Assembly: GCA_003531585.1 (NCBI GenBank) | Contig: DQFX01000053.1 | Span: 58,239 to 103,129 of the forward strand | Reading direction: 5' to 3' | DNA: 44,891 nucleotides | From: Oscillospiraceae bacterium | GTDB lineage: Bacteria > Bacillota > Clostridia > Oscillospirales > Ruminococcaceae | Shown: positions 24,134 to 32,646 of the stretch, piece after piece | Position numbering within the stretch: the first letter of the stretch is position 1 | Layout of the letters: every line of letters begins with the position of its first letter | Made by a program: the position numbers and the translations under genes | The notes under the pieces: model-generated | Database searches by the model: none | The model's input: the letters and a program-made list of their open reading frames with translations, nothing else | Told to the model about the DNA's origin: nothing

Positions 24134-25285
24134 TTAAAGACCTCTGTGTTCTCTCAGGAGTGCCTTGATCTTTTCGTGCGGGTCGATAACATTGCTGATA
24201 GAGGTATCGTGGTTGATGGAAGCGATGAAGTACGCGAGGTACTTGGAAACGTCAACTTCCTTGAACCACGGGCGCTTGAGCAGCTCAGGCGTACGATAGG
24301 TCAGGTTGGTGCCGAATACGCCGTGGATAAGACCCTTCTCATATGCTTCGTCGAACTTTGCGAGACCCTTTGTGAATATCGGGTAGGTCGCATAAGCGAA
24401 CATTCTCTTAGCCTTGCGAGCCTTCAGCTCCTTGGCGATGTCGAGCATGGACTCGCCGGAGGAGATGATATCGTCGGCAACGAATACGTCCTTGCCCTCA
24501 ACGGAAGTACCGAGGTACTCATGAGCAACGATGGGATTTCTGCCGTCCACGATAACGGAGTAGTCGCGGCGCTTGTAGAACATTCCCATGTCAACGCCCA
24601 TTACGGAAGCGTAGAACATGTTTCTCTGGAGCGCGCCCTCGTCCGGGCTTACTACCATGAAGTGATCCTTGTCAACAACGAGGTCGGGGAAATCAGCGAA
24701 CATCGCCTTGAGCACCTGATAAGAAGGCATAACGTTATCAAAACCCATCAGCGGAACTGCATTGCATACTCTCGGGTCGTGAGCGTCAACGGTGACAACG
24801 TTGGAAACGCCCATTCTCTGGAGCTCCTGAAGCGCTACTGCGCAGTCGAGGGACTCACGATAGCTTCTTCTGTGCTGGCGTCCGCCGTAAAGCAGAGGCA
24901 TGATCACATTGATACGGTGGGGCTTTCCGCTTGCCGCCTGGATAATTCTCATCAGATCCATGTAGTGATCGTCGGGGGACATGCAGTTCTCCTGGTCGAA
25001 GAGCTGATACTTGCAGCTGTAGTTTCCTACGTCTACAAGGATAAACAGATCCTTGCCGCGGACGGTGCTCTTGATAAGTCCCTTGGCGTCGCCGGACTGG
25101 AAACGCGGGCACTGGCACTCGATCATGTAATCGTCGTGGGGCATGCCGTTACGGTCTGCCCATCTCTCGAGGTAGCTGTTGATCTTTGCGCCCAGCTCCT
25201 GGGTGCCGTTCATGCAGATAAGTCCAAGCGGAGCAACGGAATTGTAGTTCTGATATAAAACTTCTGTATTCTTAACAGTTGTCAT
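24134..25285 (-). CDS. prs: Ribose-phosphate pyrophosphokinase (long clostridial type)
   Basis: PRPP synthetase makes phosphoribosyl pyrophosphate from ribose 5-phosphate and ATP for nucleotide, His and Trp synthesis. At 383 residues it is longer than the classic ~315-residue enzyme and matches the divergent long form of Clostridia. The PRPP loop VFVADDIISSGES lies near 260-273, and the metal-binding region VTVDAHDPRV near 172. GAGGA lies nine bases before the ATG. It forms a unit with rarA and probably receives some readthrough from glyA. Confidence 0.9.
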   Translation of the reverse strand: MTTVKNTEVLYQNYNSVAPLGLICMNGTQELGAKINSYLERWADRNGMPHDDYMIECQCPRFQSGDAKGLIKSTVRGKDLFILVDVGNYSCKYQLFDQENCMSPDDHYMDLMRIIQAASGKPHRINVIMPLLYGGRQHRRSYRESLDCAVALQELQRMGVSNVVTVDAHDPRVCNAVPLMGFDNVMPSYQVLKAMFADFPDLVVDKDHFMVVSPDEGALQRNMFYASVMGVDMGMFYKRRDYSVIVDGRNPIVAHEYLGTSVEGKDVFVADDIISSGESMLDIAKELKARKAKRMFAYATYPIFTKGLAKFDEAYEKGLIHGVFGTNLTYRTPELLKRPWFKEVDVSKYLAYFIASINHDTSISNVIDPHEKIKALLREHRGL

Positions 25286-25346
25286 TTGTATTTTTCCTCA
25301 TCATTCAGTTTGTTGATAGCCCTTGCTAACCGTATTTCCTTTAGTC

Positions 25347-25370
25347 CTCCCCTGCCGCCGGGCAAGGGAG
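25347..25370 (-). terminator. Hairpin between glyA and prs
   Basis: A 10-bp stem with one G-U pair (25347-25356 with 25361-25370) closes a four-base loop in the 99-base gap. It has no U-tract, so it may be a processing or weak pause site rather than a true terminator. Confidence 0.35.
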
Positions 25371-25384
25371 AACAGAAAATCAAA

Positions 25385-26638
25385 TTACTCGTAGAGCGGA
25401 TACTTCGCGCAGAGCTCGTTGACCATGCCGCGCACCTTCTCCTTGTTGCTCTCGAAGTCCTTCGCGGTGAGGTAGATGCACTCGCCGATAACGCGCATGT
25501 CGTCCTCCTTCAGACCTCTCGTGGTGACTGCCGGAGTGCCTATGCGGACACCGGAAGTGAGCGCAGGCTTCTGCGGGTCGTTCGGGATAGCGTTCTTATT
25601 AACAGTGATGTAGCACTCGTCAAGGTTGTTCTGGAGGTCCTTACCGGTGATGTCGAACGGACGGAGATCAACCAGCATGAGGTGGTTGTCAGTGCCGCCG
25701 GATACCAGCTTGAAGCCCTTTTCAAGAAGGGTGTCAGCGAGAACCTTCGCGTTTTTCACGATCTGCTCGCCGTATGTCTTGAACTCAGGCTTGAGAGCCT
25801 CGCCGAAGCAAACTGCCTTGCCTGCGATAACGTGCATGAGCGGGCCGCCCTGTACGCCCGGGAAAATAGCGGAGTTGATCTTCTTTGCGATGTACTCGTT
25901 GTTTGTGAGTATCAGACCGCCTCTAGGACCTCTCAGGGTCTTGTGAGTGGTGGTTGTAACAACGTCAGCATACGGAACCGGGCTGATGTGCTGACCAGCA
26001 GCTACCAGACCTGCAATGTGAGCCATATCTACCATCAGGTACGCGCCGACTGCTCTTGCGATGGAAGCGAGCTTCGGGAAGTCGATAACTCTGGGATATG
26101 CGGACGCGCCTGCTACGATGAGCTTCGGCTTGCACTTGTTCGCCTGCTTGTAAAGCTCCTCGTAATCAATGAAGCCCTCGTCGTTTGTGCCGTAGGATAC
26201 GAAGTTGTAGAACTTGCCGGAAATGTTGACCGGAGAGCCGTGGGTCAGGTGACCGCCGTGTGCAAGGCTCATGCCCATTACGGTGTCGCCGGGCTGGAGC
26301 AGAGCGACGTAAACCGCTGTGTTAGCCTGTGCGCCGGAGTGCGCCTGAACGTTTGCGAACTGTGCGCCGAAAAGCTTCTTTGCACGCTCGATGGCGATGT
26401 TCTCTACGATATCAACGTCCTCGCAGCCGCCGTAGTAGCGCTTTCCGGGATAGCCCTCAGCGTACTTGTTGGTAAGCACGCTGCCCATAGCAGCCATTAC
26501 TGCCGGAGAAACTATGTTCTCGCTGGCGATAAGCTCAAGATTTCTCTTCTGGCGCTTCAGCTCCAGGTTCATCGCGTCGGCAACTTCGCTGTCGTACTGT
26601 CCGAGGAAGCCGATGGTATCTACAATGTCACTGTACAT
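25385..26638 (-). CDS. glyA: Serine hydroxymethyltransferase
   Basis: This PLP enzyme interconverts serine and glycine and charges tetrahydrofolate with a one-carbon unit. The Schiff-base lysine is in TTHKTLRGPRGG (near residue 232), and the family motifs NKYAEGYPGKRYYGG and LAHGGHLTHG are intact. The ATG at 26638 gives 417 residues and has AAAGGAG 11 bases upstream. The seven-codon longer frame would begin with a TTG that overlaps the ribosome site itself and is rejected. A good promoter lies 36 bases upstream. Confidence 0.97.
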   Translation of the reverse strand: MYSDIVDTIGFLGQYDSEVADAMNLELKRQKRNLELIASENIVSPAVMAAMGSVLTNKYAEGYPGKRYYGGCEDVDIVENIAIERAKKLFGAQFANVQAHSGAQANTAVYVALLQPGDTVMGMSLAHGGHLTHGSPVNISGKFYNFVSYGTNDEGFIDYEELYKQANKCKPKLIVAGASAYPRVIDFPKLASIARAVGAYLMVDMAHIAGLVAAGQHISPVPYADVVTTTTHKTLRGPRGGLILTNNEYIAKKINSAIFPGVQGGPLMHVIAGKAVCFGEALKPEFKTYGEQIVKNAKVLADTLLEKGFKLVSGGTDNHLMLVDLRPFDITGKDLQNNLDECYITVNKNAIPNDPQKPALTSGVRIGTPAVTTRGLKEDDMRVIGECIYLTAKDFESNKEKVRGMVNELCAKYPLYE

Positions 26639-26673
26639 TTTGAAAAATGCTCCTTTCAAAAACCGTTATCTTA

Positions 26674-26702
26674 ATTATAACCTAAATTTAATACAAATGC
26701 AA
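26674..26702 (-). promoter_or_regulatory. Promoter of glyA
   Basis: On the minus strand TTGCAT (26697-26702) and a perfect TATAAT (26674-26679) are 17 bases apart. Confidence 0.75.
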
Positions 26703-26775
26703 CCGTTTTGCGTTATTTCAATGTAATCACCATGAAAATCCCTTCTTGTGGAGAAATTTTCGGCGAAAAGCCCAA

Positions 26776-26797
26776 AAGCCGTGTAAAAACACGGCTT
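26776..26797 (-). terminator. Terminator of the leucine operon
   Basis: A nine-bp perfect stem (26776-26784 with 26789-26797) closes a four-base loop 10 bases after the leuB stop. The downstream sequence has only short T runs. Confidence 0.65.
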
Positions 26798-26807
26798 GAG
26801 TCATTCA

Positions 26808-27890
26808 TCAAATGTACTCGGCGATCTTGCTGCCCATCTCTGTGCAGGACAGGAGCTTCATGCCGTCGGACATAATATCGCCTGTACGGTAGCCGTCCCT
26901 GATGGTCTGGCGTACTGCGTTCTCTACTGCGTCCGCCTCGTCGTTCATGTCGAAGGAGTAGCGCAGCATCATTGCAGCGGAGAGGATAGTCGCTATCGGA
27001 TTTGCCTTGTTCTGACCCGCAATGTCAGGCGCGGAGCCGCCGGACGGCTCATACAGACCGAACTTGGTCTCGTTCATGCTGGCGGAAGGAAGCATTCCGA
27101 TGGAGCCGGTGATCATCGAAGCCTCGTCGGAAAGGATATCACCGAACATGTTCTCCGTCACCATGACGTCGAACTGCGCGGGATCCTTTACGAGCTGCAT
27201 TGCAGAGTTGTCGACCAGCATATGCTCCAGCTTTACCTCGGGGTAGTCCTTTGCTACTTCCTCAACGACCTTTCTCCACAGTCTGGAGCTGTCGAGGACG
27301 TTCGCCTTGTCAACGCTCGTTACCTTCTTGCGGCGCTTCATTGCTACGTCGAAAGCCTTGATCGCTATGCGGCGGATCTCCTTTTCGTTGTAGCTGAGGG
27401 TGTCGACTGCGGTCATAACGCCGTCGACCTCGCTGGTGCGGCGCTCGCCGAAATACAGACCTCCGGTAAGCTCGCGCATTATGAGCATGTCAAAGCCCTT
27501 CTCGCTTATCTCGGTCTTGAGCGGGCATGCAGAAGCAAGCTCGCTGAACAGAAGGCAGGGGCGCAGGTTCGCGAAAAGGCCCAGGGACTTGCGAATCTTC
27601 AGCAGTCCAGCCTCCGGACGGAGGTTAGCAGGAAGCTTGTACCACGGAGACTTTGTGGTGTCGCCGCCGATGCTTCCCATCAGAACCGCGTCGGACGCCT
27701 TGCAGCGCTCAATGGTTTCGTCTGTGAGCGGAACTCCGTTTGCGTCGATGGAGCAGCCGCCCATCAGAAGCTGCTCGTAGTTGAACTTATGTCCGAATTT
27801 TGCTGCGACCTTGTCCAACACCTTCATAGCTTCAGTCACTATCTCGGGACCGATACCATCGCCCTTGATAACTGCGATATTCTTTTCCAT
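26808..27890 (-). CDS. leuB: 3-isopropylmalate dehydrogenase
   Basis: The enzyme oxidises and decarboxylates 3-isopropylmalate with NAD+ to give the leucine precursor 2-oxoisocaproate. The N-terminal GDGIGPEI motif, RELTGGLYFG and the C-terminal GGSAPDIAGQNKANP stretch are diagnostic. The ATG at 27890 has AGAAAGGGG six bases ahead, giving 360 residues. The longer frame from 27968 runs into the GNAT gene and is rejected. It is the last gene of the leuC-leuD-GNAT-leuB run. Confidence 0.96.
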   Translation of the reverse strand: MEKNIAVIKGDGIGPEIVTEAMKVLDKVAAKFGHKFNYEQLLMGGCSIDANGVPLTDETIERCKASDAVLMGSIGGDTTKSPWYKLPANLRPEAGLLKIRKSLGLFANLRPCLLFSELASACPLKTEISEKGFDMLIMRELTGGLYFGERRTSEVDGVMTAVDTLSYNEKEIRRIAIKAFDVAMKRRKKVTSVDKANVLDSSRLWRKVVEEVAKDYPEVKLEHMLVDNSAMQLVKDPAQFDVMVTENMFGDILSDEASMITGSIGMLPSASMNETKFGLYEPSGGSAPDIAGQNKANPIATILSAAMMLRYSFDMNDEADAVENAVRQTIRDGYRTGDIMSDGMKLLSCTEMGSKIAEYI

Positions 27891-27903
27891 AGAATACCCC
27901 TTT

Positions 27904-28341
27904 CTAATATATGTCGATTTTAAAGCGCGAACCTCCGCTGTGCCGCTTTCCGTCAGGCTTGAACCCAAAAGCCGTAAAGAACTCCACAGCCTCCGCGTCC
28001 CCGTCGTTGACCCACACGTAGGCGGTCTTGATATGCTGCGAACGCATATTCCTCAGCGAATGCGCCAGGAGCTTTTTGCCAAGCCCTTTGCGCCGGAATC
28101 CTTCCTCAATGCAGATGGAATCTATCTCGCAGCTGTCGGGTATCATCGAGAGTTTGCAAACGCAGACACCCCTGACGGTCTTGTCGCAGTAAACTACCGC
28201 GGTCAGGAGCGAATCGCTCAGGCGTTCGCGGTAGTAATTTGAGTCTAGCTGCGCGGTATAATCCCCCGTGCGGGCAATACCGGCGAGAATCTCGGTTGAA
28301 AGCTGCGAAGTTCGCAGAACGTTCTGAATATTGATTATCAC
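27904..28341 (-). CDS. GNAT-family N-acetyltransferase inside the leucine operon
   Basis: The 145-residue protein carries the acetyl-CoA loop of GNAT enzymes (EEGFRRKGLGKKLLAHSL, near residues 78-95) and a late FFTAFGF motif. It starts with a GTG at 28341, behind a G-rich site, 20 bases after leuD, and ends 13 bases before leuB. It is therefore part of the leucine transcript, though not a known leucine enzyme. The substrate is unknown. The 'RRKGLG' pattern resembles protein- or amine-acetylating members. Confidence 0.82.
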   Translation of the reverse strand: MIINIQNVLRTSQLSTEILAGIARTGDYTAQLDSNYYRERLSDSLLTAVVYCDKTVRGVCVCKLSMIPDSCEIDSICIEEGFRRKGLGKKLLAHSLRNMRSQHIKTAYVWVNDGDAEAVEFFTAFGFKPDGKRHSGGSRFKIDIY

Positions 28342-28361
28342 AGAACCGCCCCCAGTTACAT

Positions 28362-28844
28362 TCAGCCCTTGAGAGAGTTGAGAAGCCCGCCCTTGTTGAT
28401 TATTTCCTTGATAAACTCAGGGAACGGCTGAGCCTGATATTTATGTCCCTTGGTCACGTTGGTGATAACGCCTGTGTCAAAGTCTATATCGACCTCGTTG
28501 CCTGCGTCGATGTCCTTTGCGGCTTCGTCGCACTCGAGTATCGGCAGACCGATGTTGATCGCGTTGCGGTAGAAAATTCTTGCAAATGTGGAAGCGATAA
28601 CGCATGCAATGCCGCTTTCCTTGATGGCGATCGGTGCGTGCTCACGGGAGCTTCCGCAGCCGAAGTTGAGGTTAGCAACCATGATATCGCCGGGCTTTAC
28701 CTTGTTCACGAAATCCTTGTCGATATCCTCCATGCAGTGTGAAGCGAGTTCCTTGTGGTCTGCTGTATTGAGGTAGCGAGCCGGGATTATTACGTCTGTA
28801 TCTACATTATCGCCGTACTTATGTACGATTCCGTGTGCTTTCAT
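28362..28844 (-). CDS. leuD: 3-isopropylmalate dehydratase small subunit
   Basis: LeuD pairs with LeuC to isomerise 2- to 3-isopropylmalate. The small-subunit swivelling domain is recognised by NVDTDVIIPARYLN (13-26) and NFGCGSSREHAP (60-71). The 160-residue length fits the short bacterial/archaeal type. AAGGAGG lies seven bases before the ATG and overlaps the leuC stop codon, so leuC and leuD are coupled. Confidence 0.96.
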   Translation of the reverse strand: MKAHGIVHKYGDNVDTDVIIPARYLNTADHKELASHCMEDIDKDFVNKVKPGDIMVANLNFGCGSSREHAPIAIKESGIACVIASTFARIFYRNAINIGLPILECDEAAKDIDAGNEVDIDFDTGVITNVTKGHKYQAQPFPEFIKEIINKGGLLNSLKG

Positions 28845-28856
28845 TATGAGACCTCC

Positions 28857-30122
28857 TTATTCCTGTACGTCAGAGATATAGCCTGTCAGGGCGCTTGCCG
28901 CAGCTATCGCCGGGCTTGCAAGGTATACCTCGGAGGTAACGTCGCCCATTCTGCCGACGAAGTTTCTGTTGGTGGTGGAGACTGCTCTCTCGCCAGGAGC
29001 AAGGATACCCATATGTCCGCCGAGGCAGGGACCGCAGGTCGGTGCGGAAACTACCATTCCGGCTTCAACGAAGGTCTCGAGCAGACCGCTGCGCAGAGCG
29101 TCGAGATAGATCTGCTGTGTTGCGGGGATAACGATAGCGCGTACGCCCTTTGCAACATGTTTGCCCTTTACTACCTTTGCGGCAGCCTCCAGGTCGGAGT
29201 ACCTGCCGTTGGTACATGAGCCGATAACTACCTGATCTATCTTTATCTTATCCATCTTGCCTATTTCGTCGATGGTCTTTGTGTTCTCAGGAAGATGCGG
29301 GAATGCCACTGTCGGGCGGATCGTGGAGAGGTCGATGTCGATAACGCGGTTGTAGTGCGCGTCGGGGTCAGCCTTGAACACCTCGAATTTGCGGTCTGTC
29401 CTGCCCTTTACGTACTCGAGCGTAACGTCGTCGACCTCGAAAATGCCGTTCTTTGCGCCTGCTTCGATAGCCATGTTTGCCATGCAGAGGCGGTCGTCCA
29501 TCGAAAGGTTCTTCAGACCGTCGCCGGTGAACTCCATGGACTGGTACAGAGCGCCGTCAACGCCGATCATTCCGATGATGTGCAGTATAACGTCCTTGCC
29601 GGAAACCCACTTGCCGAGCTTGCCGGTCAGGTTGAACTTGATGGCGGAGGGAACCTTGAACCACGCCTCGCCGGTAGCCATTCCGGCAGCCATATCAGTG
29701 GAGCCTACGCCGGTGGAAAACGCGCCGAGAGCGCCGTATGTACATGTGTGGCTGTCCGCGCCGATCACGCAGTCGGAGGGTACTACAAGTCCTTTTTCAG
29801 GGAGGAGCGCATGCTCGATCCCCACGTTTCCTACGTCGTAGTAGTTCACGATGTCGTATTTATCTGCAAAGCTGCGGCACTGCTGGCACTGCTTTGCCGC
29901 CTTGATGTCTTTGTTAGGGGTGAAGTGATCCATTACAAGGGAGATCTTCGTGCGGTCAAAAACGCTGTCGAAGCCGTTCTTCTGAAATTCGTTGATAGCG
30001 ACCGGGCTGGTGATATCGTTGCCGAGCACCATGTCCAGCTTAGCCCTTATGAGCTGCCCTTCAACAACACTGTCAAGCCCTGCATGCTTTGCGAGGATCT
30101 TCTGTGTCATCGTCATACCCAT
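28857..30122 (-). CDS. leuC: 3-isopropylmalate dehydratase large subunit
   Basis: This aconitase-family subunit holds a 4Fe-4S cluster. The cluster cysteines are visible in GSCTNGR (near 300) and CGPCLGG (two cysteines, near 361-364), and VIGADSHTCTYG is near 140. Length is 421 residues. The first ATG of MGMTM is used, with AGGAGG 11 bases upstream. It is the first gene of the leucine run behind a strong promoter. The ~55-base leader is too short for a T-box. Confidence 0.96.
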   Translation of the reverse strand: MGMTMTQKILAKHAGLDSVVEGQLIRAKLDMVLGNDITSPVAINEFQKNGFDSVFDRTKISLVMDHFTPNKDIKAAKQCQQCRSFADKYDIVNYYDVGNVGIEHALLPEKGLVVPSDCVIGADSHTCTYGALGAFSTGVGSTDMAAGMATGEAWFKVPSAIKFNLTGKLGKWVSGKDVILHIIGMIGVDGALYQSMEFTGDGLKNLSMDDRLCMANMAIEAGAKNGIFEVDDVTLEYVKGRTDRKFEVFKADPDAHYNRVIDIDLSTIRPTVAFPHLPENTKTIDEIGKMDKIKIDQVVIGSCTNGRYSDLEAAAKVVKGKHVAKGVRAIVIPATQQIYLDALRSGLLETFVEAGMVVSAPTCGPCLGGHMGILAPGERAVSTTNRNFVGRMGDVTSEVYLASPAIAAASALTGYISDVQE

Positions 30123-30171
30123 AATTATGTATTCCTCCTGAGATTTGGATTTGCCTGTGTCTAATTTTAGG

Positions 30172-30212
30172 CTTTACATCTTATTATATCACGTTTTGCG
30201 CTTTATGTAAAG
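30172..30212 (-). promoter_or_regulatory. Promoter of leuC with flanking inverted repeat
   Basis: On the minus strand TTTACA (30206-30211) and TATAAT (30183-30188) are 17 bases apart. CTTTACAT and ATGTAAAG (30205-30212 and 30172-30179) form an 8-bp perfect inverted repeat whose centres are 33 bp apart, overlapping the -35 box and the start-site region. It may be an operator. Confidence 0.7.
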
Positions 30213-30297
30213 TCCTTTTCACAAAAAACATTCATATGCTCCTAGGCTCGGTAAAATAGTAATCTGCGGGAAGGAAAGCGGTTTCAGGTCTAAATGG

Positions 30298-30326
30298 TTG
30301 ACTTTTTCGCGCAAATGAGTTATAAT
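30298..30326 (+). promoter_or_regulatory. Promoter of the aro operon
   Basis: TTGACT (30298-30303) and a perfect TATAAT (30321-30326) are 17 bases apart and lie 34 bases before aroB. Confidence 0.82.
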
Positions 30327-30360
30327 GATGTAGATTATAATATTTGAAAGGATAATCCGA

Positions 30361-31410
30361 ATGCAAAAAGTTCACGTAAACGCAAGCCGCAGCTACGATA
30401 TTTTCATAGGCGGCGGCCTGCTGGATAAATCAGGCGAATATATTTCCGCGGCAATAAAGGCGCAGCACGTGTGCGTAGTAACCGACGACAACGTTGACCC
30501 GCTCTACTCCGAAAGGCTGATGAAATCCCTTGTTGAAAGCGGATTCAGCGCCGAAAAGTATGTTTTCCCGCACGGGGAGGCTTCAAAATGCCATGCTACG
30601 CTCCTCGGGCTGTACGATTTCCTCGCTGAAAAGGGATTCACCCGCTCGGACGCTCTCATAGCGCTCGGCGGCGGAGTAGTCGGCGACCTCACCGGATTCG
30701 CCGCGGCTACATACATGCGCGGTATAGGCTTCGTACAGATCCCCACCACTGTTCTCGCCCAGACTGACAGCTCAGTCGGAGGCAAGACCGCCGTCGACAT
30801 CGCAGGCGGCAAGAATCTTGTCGGCGCTTTCTATCAGCCGCAGCTCGTCCTGTGCGACATTGACGCGCTCGACAGCCTGACGCCGGAATTTTTCGCCGAT
30901 GGTATGGCGGAGGTCGTGAAGTACGGCATGATAAAATCCAGGGAGCTTTTCGACATTCTCGTCGAAAAGGACGTCCGCGATAATCTTGAGGATATCATCA
31001 CCCGCTGCGTTTCCATCAAAGCTCAGGTGGTCGAAAACGACGAGCGCGAAAAGGGCGAAAGAATGCTTCTTAACTTCGGTCATACGCTCGGTCACGCTAT
31101 CGAAAAGTACTACAACTACACCGGCATTACCCACGGGTATGCCGTAGCCATCGGAATGAGCACGTTCACTCACATTGCAGAGCGCCTCGGAATGTGCTCC
31201 GCAGGCACAGCGGAAAAGCTCGACGCACTGCTCGCGAAGTGTCATCTGCCGCTCACGGACAATGCGCCCATAGACACGCTGTATAAATACTCCCTCGGCG
31301 ACAAAAAGCGCCTTTCCTCCGGAATGAACATCATAATCTGCTCCGGAATAGGCGACAGCAAGGTCGTCAGCATGTCCACCGAAGATTACGAGAAGTTCCT
31401 GAAAAGCTGA
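30361..31410 (+). CDS. aroB: 3-dehydroquinate synthase
   Basis: AroB makes 3-dehydroquinate from DAHP, the second step of the shikimate pathway, using NAD+ and a divalent metal. The NAD-binding GGGVVGDLTGFAAAT is near residue 103, QTDSSVGGKTAVD near 139, and the metal-binding NFGHTLGHAIE near 240. Length is 349 residues. GAAAGGA lies eight bases before the ATG. aroA follows after nine bases. Confidence 0.96.
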   Translation: MQKVHVNASRSYDIFIGGGLLDKSGEYISAAIKAQHVCVVTDDNVDPLYSERLMKSLVESGFSAEKYVFPHGEASKCHATLLGLYDFLAEKGFTRSDALIALGGGVVGDLTGFAAATYMRGIGFVQIPTTVLAQTDSSVGGKTAVDIAGGKNLVGAFYQPQLVLCDIDALDSLTPEFFADGMAEVVKYGMIKSRELFDILVEKDVRDNLEDIITRCVSIKAQVVENDEREKGERMLLNFGHTLGHAIEKYYNYTGITHGYAVAIGMSTFTHIAERLGMCSAGTAEKLDALLAKCHLPLTDNAPIDTLYKYSLGDKKRLSSGMNIIICSGIGDSKVVSMSTEDYEKFLKS

Positions 31411-31419
31411 GGAGGCCAT

Positions 31420-32646
31420 ATGAATATTGTTATACAACCGCGCACTCTGTCCGGCAGAGTTGTTATTCCTCCGTCAAAGAGCATTTCACACCGCGCCCTC
31501 ATCTGCGCCGCTCTGGCAAAGGGCGAGAGCGAGATAACCGGCGTGCTCCAGTGCGAGGACATCGACGCGACCACCGAGGCGCTGACCGCCCTCGGAGCAG
31601 AAATACGCACCGAAAACGGCGTCACCTATGTCAAGGGTATCGAGAAGGCGCCCGAATACGCCGAGATAAACTGCCGTGAGTCAGGCTCAACGTTGAGGTT
31701 CATCATTCCGGTTGCCGCCGCGCTTGGCGTGGAAGCAGTGTTCACCGGCTGCGGAAAGCTCCCTACACGGCCGATAACTCCCTATCTGGAGCAGTTCCCG
31801 AAGCACGGCGTGAAGTTCGTTTCCGATACGCTCCCATACCATATTAAGGGAAAGCTCGATTCCGGCGTTTACCCCGTGACCGGCGACATCTCCTCGCAGT
31901 TCATCACCGGACTTATGTTCGCTATGCCGCTCCTTGAGGGAAGCAGCACTATTCAGCTCACTTCCCCGCTGCAATCAAAGCCCTACGCTGATATCACGGT
32001 TCACTGCATGCGCGATTTCGGCATTGAAACGCTTGAATTCAACGGAAACTACAGCATTAAGGGAGTTCAGCAGTTCAAACCCGCGAAGTACTCCGTGGAG
32101 GGCGACTGCTCGCAGGCGGCGTTCTTCGCAGTTGCAAACGCCCTCGGAAGCAGTATCGACATCGCAGGGATAAACCCCGCAAGCGTACAGGGCGACCGCG
32201 AAGTATTCAGCATCATCGACAACATGATCACAATTAACGGAAGCTACTCCGGCTTCGACGTGGACGCTTCGGATATTCCCGACCTGGTTCCTATCCTTAC
32301 CGTGCTCGCGTCATTTGCCGAGGGAGATTCCCACATACGCGGCTGCAAGCGCCTTCGCATAAAGGAAAGCGACCGTCTGGTCTCTATCTCCACCGTGCTG
32401 AATTCGCTGGGCGCGAACGTCCGCATAGTCAACGACGAGCTTGAGATAACAGGCGTCAGGGAGCTTTCCGGCGGCGTATGCTCCAGCTTCAACGACCACC
32501 GTATCGCAATGTCCCTCGCCATTGCTTCGCAGCGCTGCACCTCCACGCTGACCATTACCAACGCCGAGTGCGTTGCAAAGAGCTACCCCACTTTCTTCGA
32601 GGATTTCAGAGCGCTTGGAGGTGAATACGATGTCGTCATTGTTTAA
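31420..32646 (+). CDS. aroA: 3-phosphoshikimate 1-carboxyvinyltransferase (EPSP synthase)
   Basis: AroA joins PEP to shikimate 3-phosphate. The substrate-binding start PPSKSISHRAL (K20, S21, R25) and the C-terminal FNDHRIAMSLAIA and RIKESDRL motifs are intact. Where the E. coli enzyme has G-T-A-M-R-P in the PEP-site loop, this protein has G-S-T-L-R-F (89-94), a known kind of variation among divergent classes. GGAGG is five bases before the ATG. The gene ends 17 bases inside aroC. Length is 408 residues. Confidence 0.95.
   Translation: MNIVIQPRTLSGRVVIPPSKSISHRALICAALAKGESEITGVLQCEDIDATTEALTALGAEIRTENGVTYVKGIEKAPEYAEINCRESGSTLRFIIPVAAALGVEAVFTGCGKLPTRPITPYLEQFPKHGVKFVSDTLPYHIKGKLDSGVYPVTGDISSQFITGLMFAMPLLEGSSTIQLTSPLQSKPYADITVHCMRDFGIETLEFNGNYSIKGVQQFKPAKYSVEGDCSQAAFFAVANALGSSIDIAGINPASVQGDREVFSIIDNMITINGSYSGFDVDASDIPDLVPILTVLASFAEGDSHIRGCKRLRIKESDRLVSISTVLNSLGANVRIVNDELEITGVRELSGGVCSSFNDHRIAMSLAIASQRCTSTLTITNAECVAKSYPTFFEDFRALGGEYDVVIV

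Noticed and set aside
24095..26674. Long plus-strand frames opposite prs and glyA
   Set aside because: Both sense genes are unmistakable, and the antisense products have low-complexity, unfamiliar sequence.
26796..30164. Long plus-strand frames opposite leuB, leuD and leuC
   Set aside because: They are shadows of conserved leucine genes with intact motifs.
30123..30175. T-box or peptide attenuator in the leuC leader
   Set aside because: The leader is only about 55 bases and has no stem pair, specifier loop or leucine-rich short frame.
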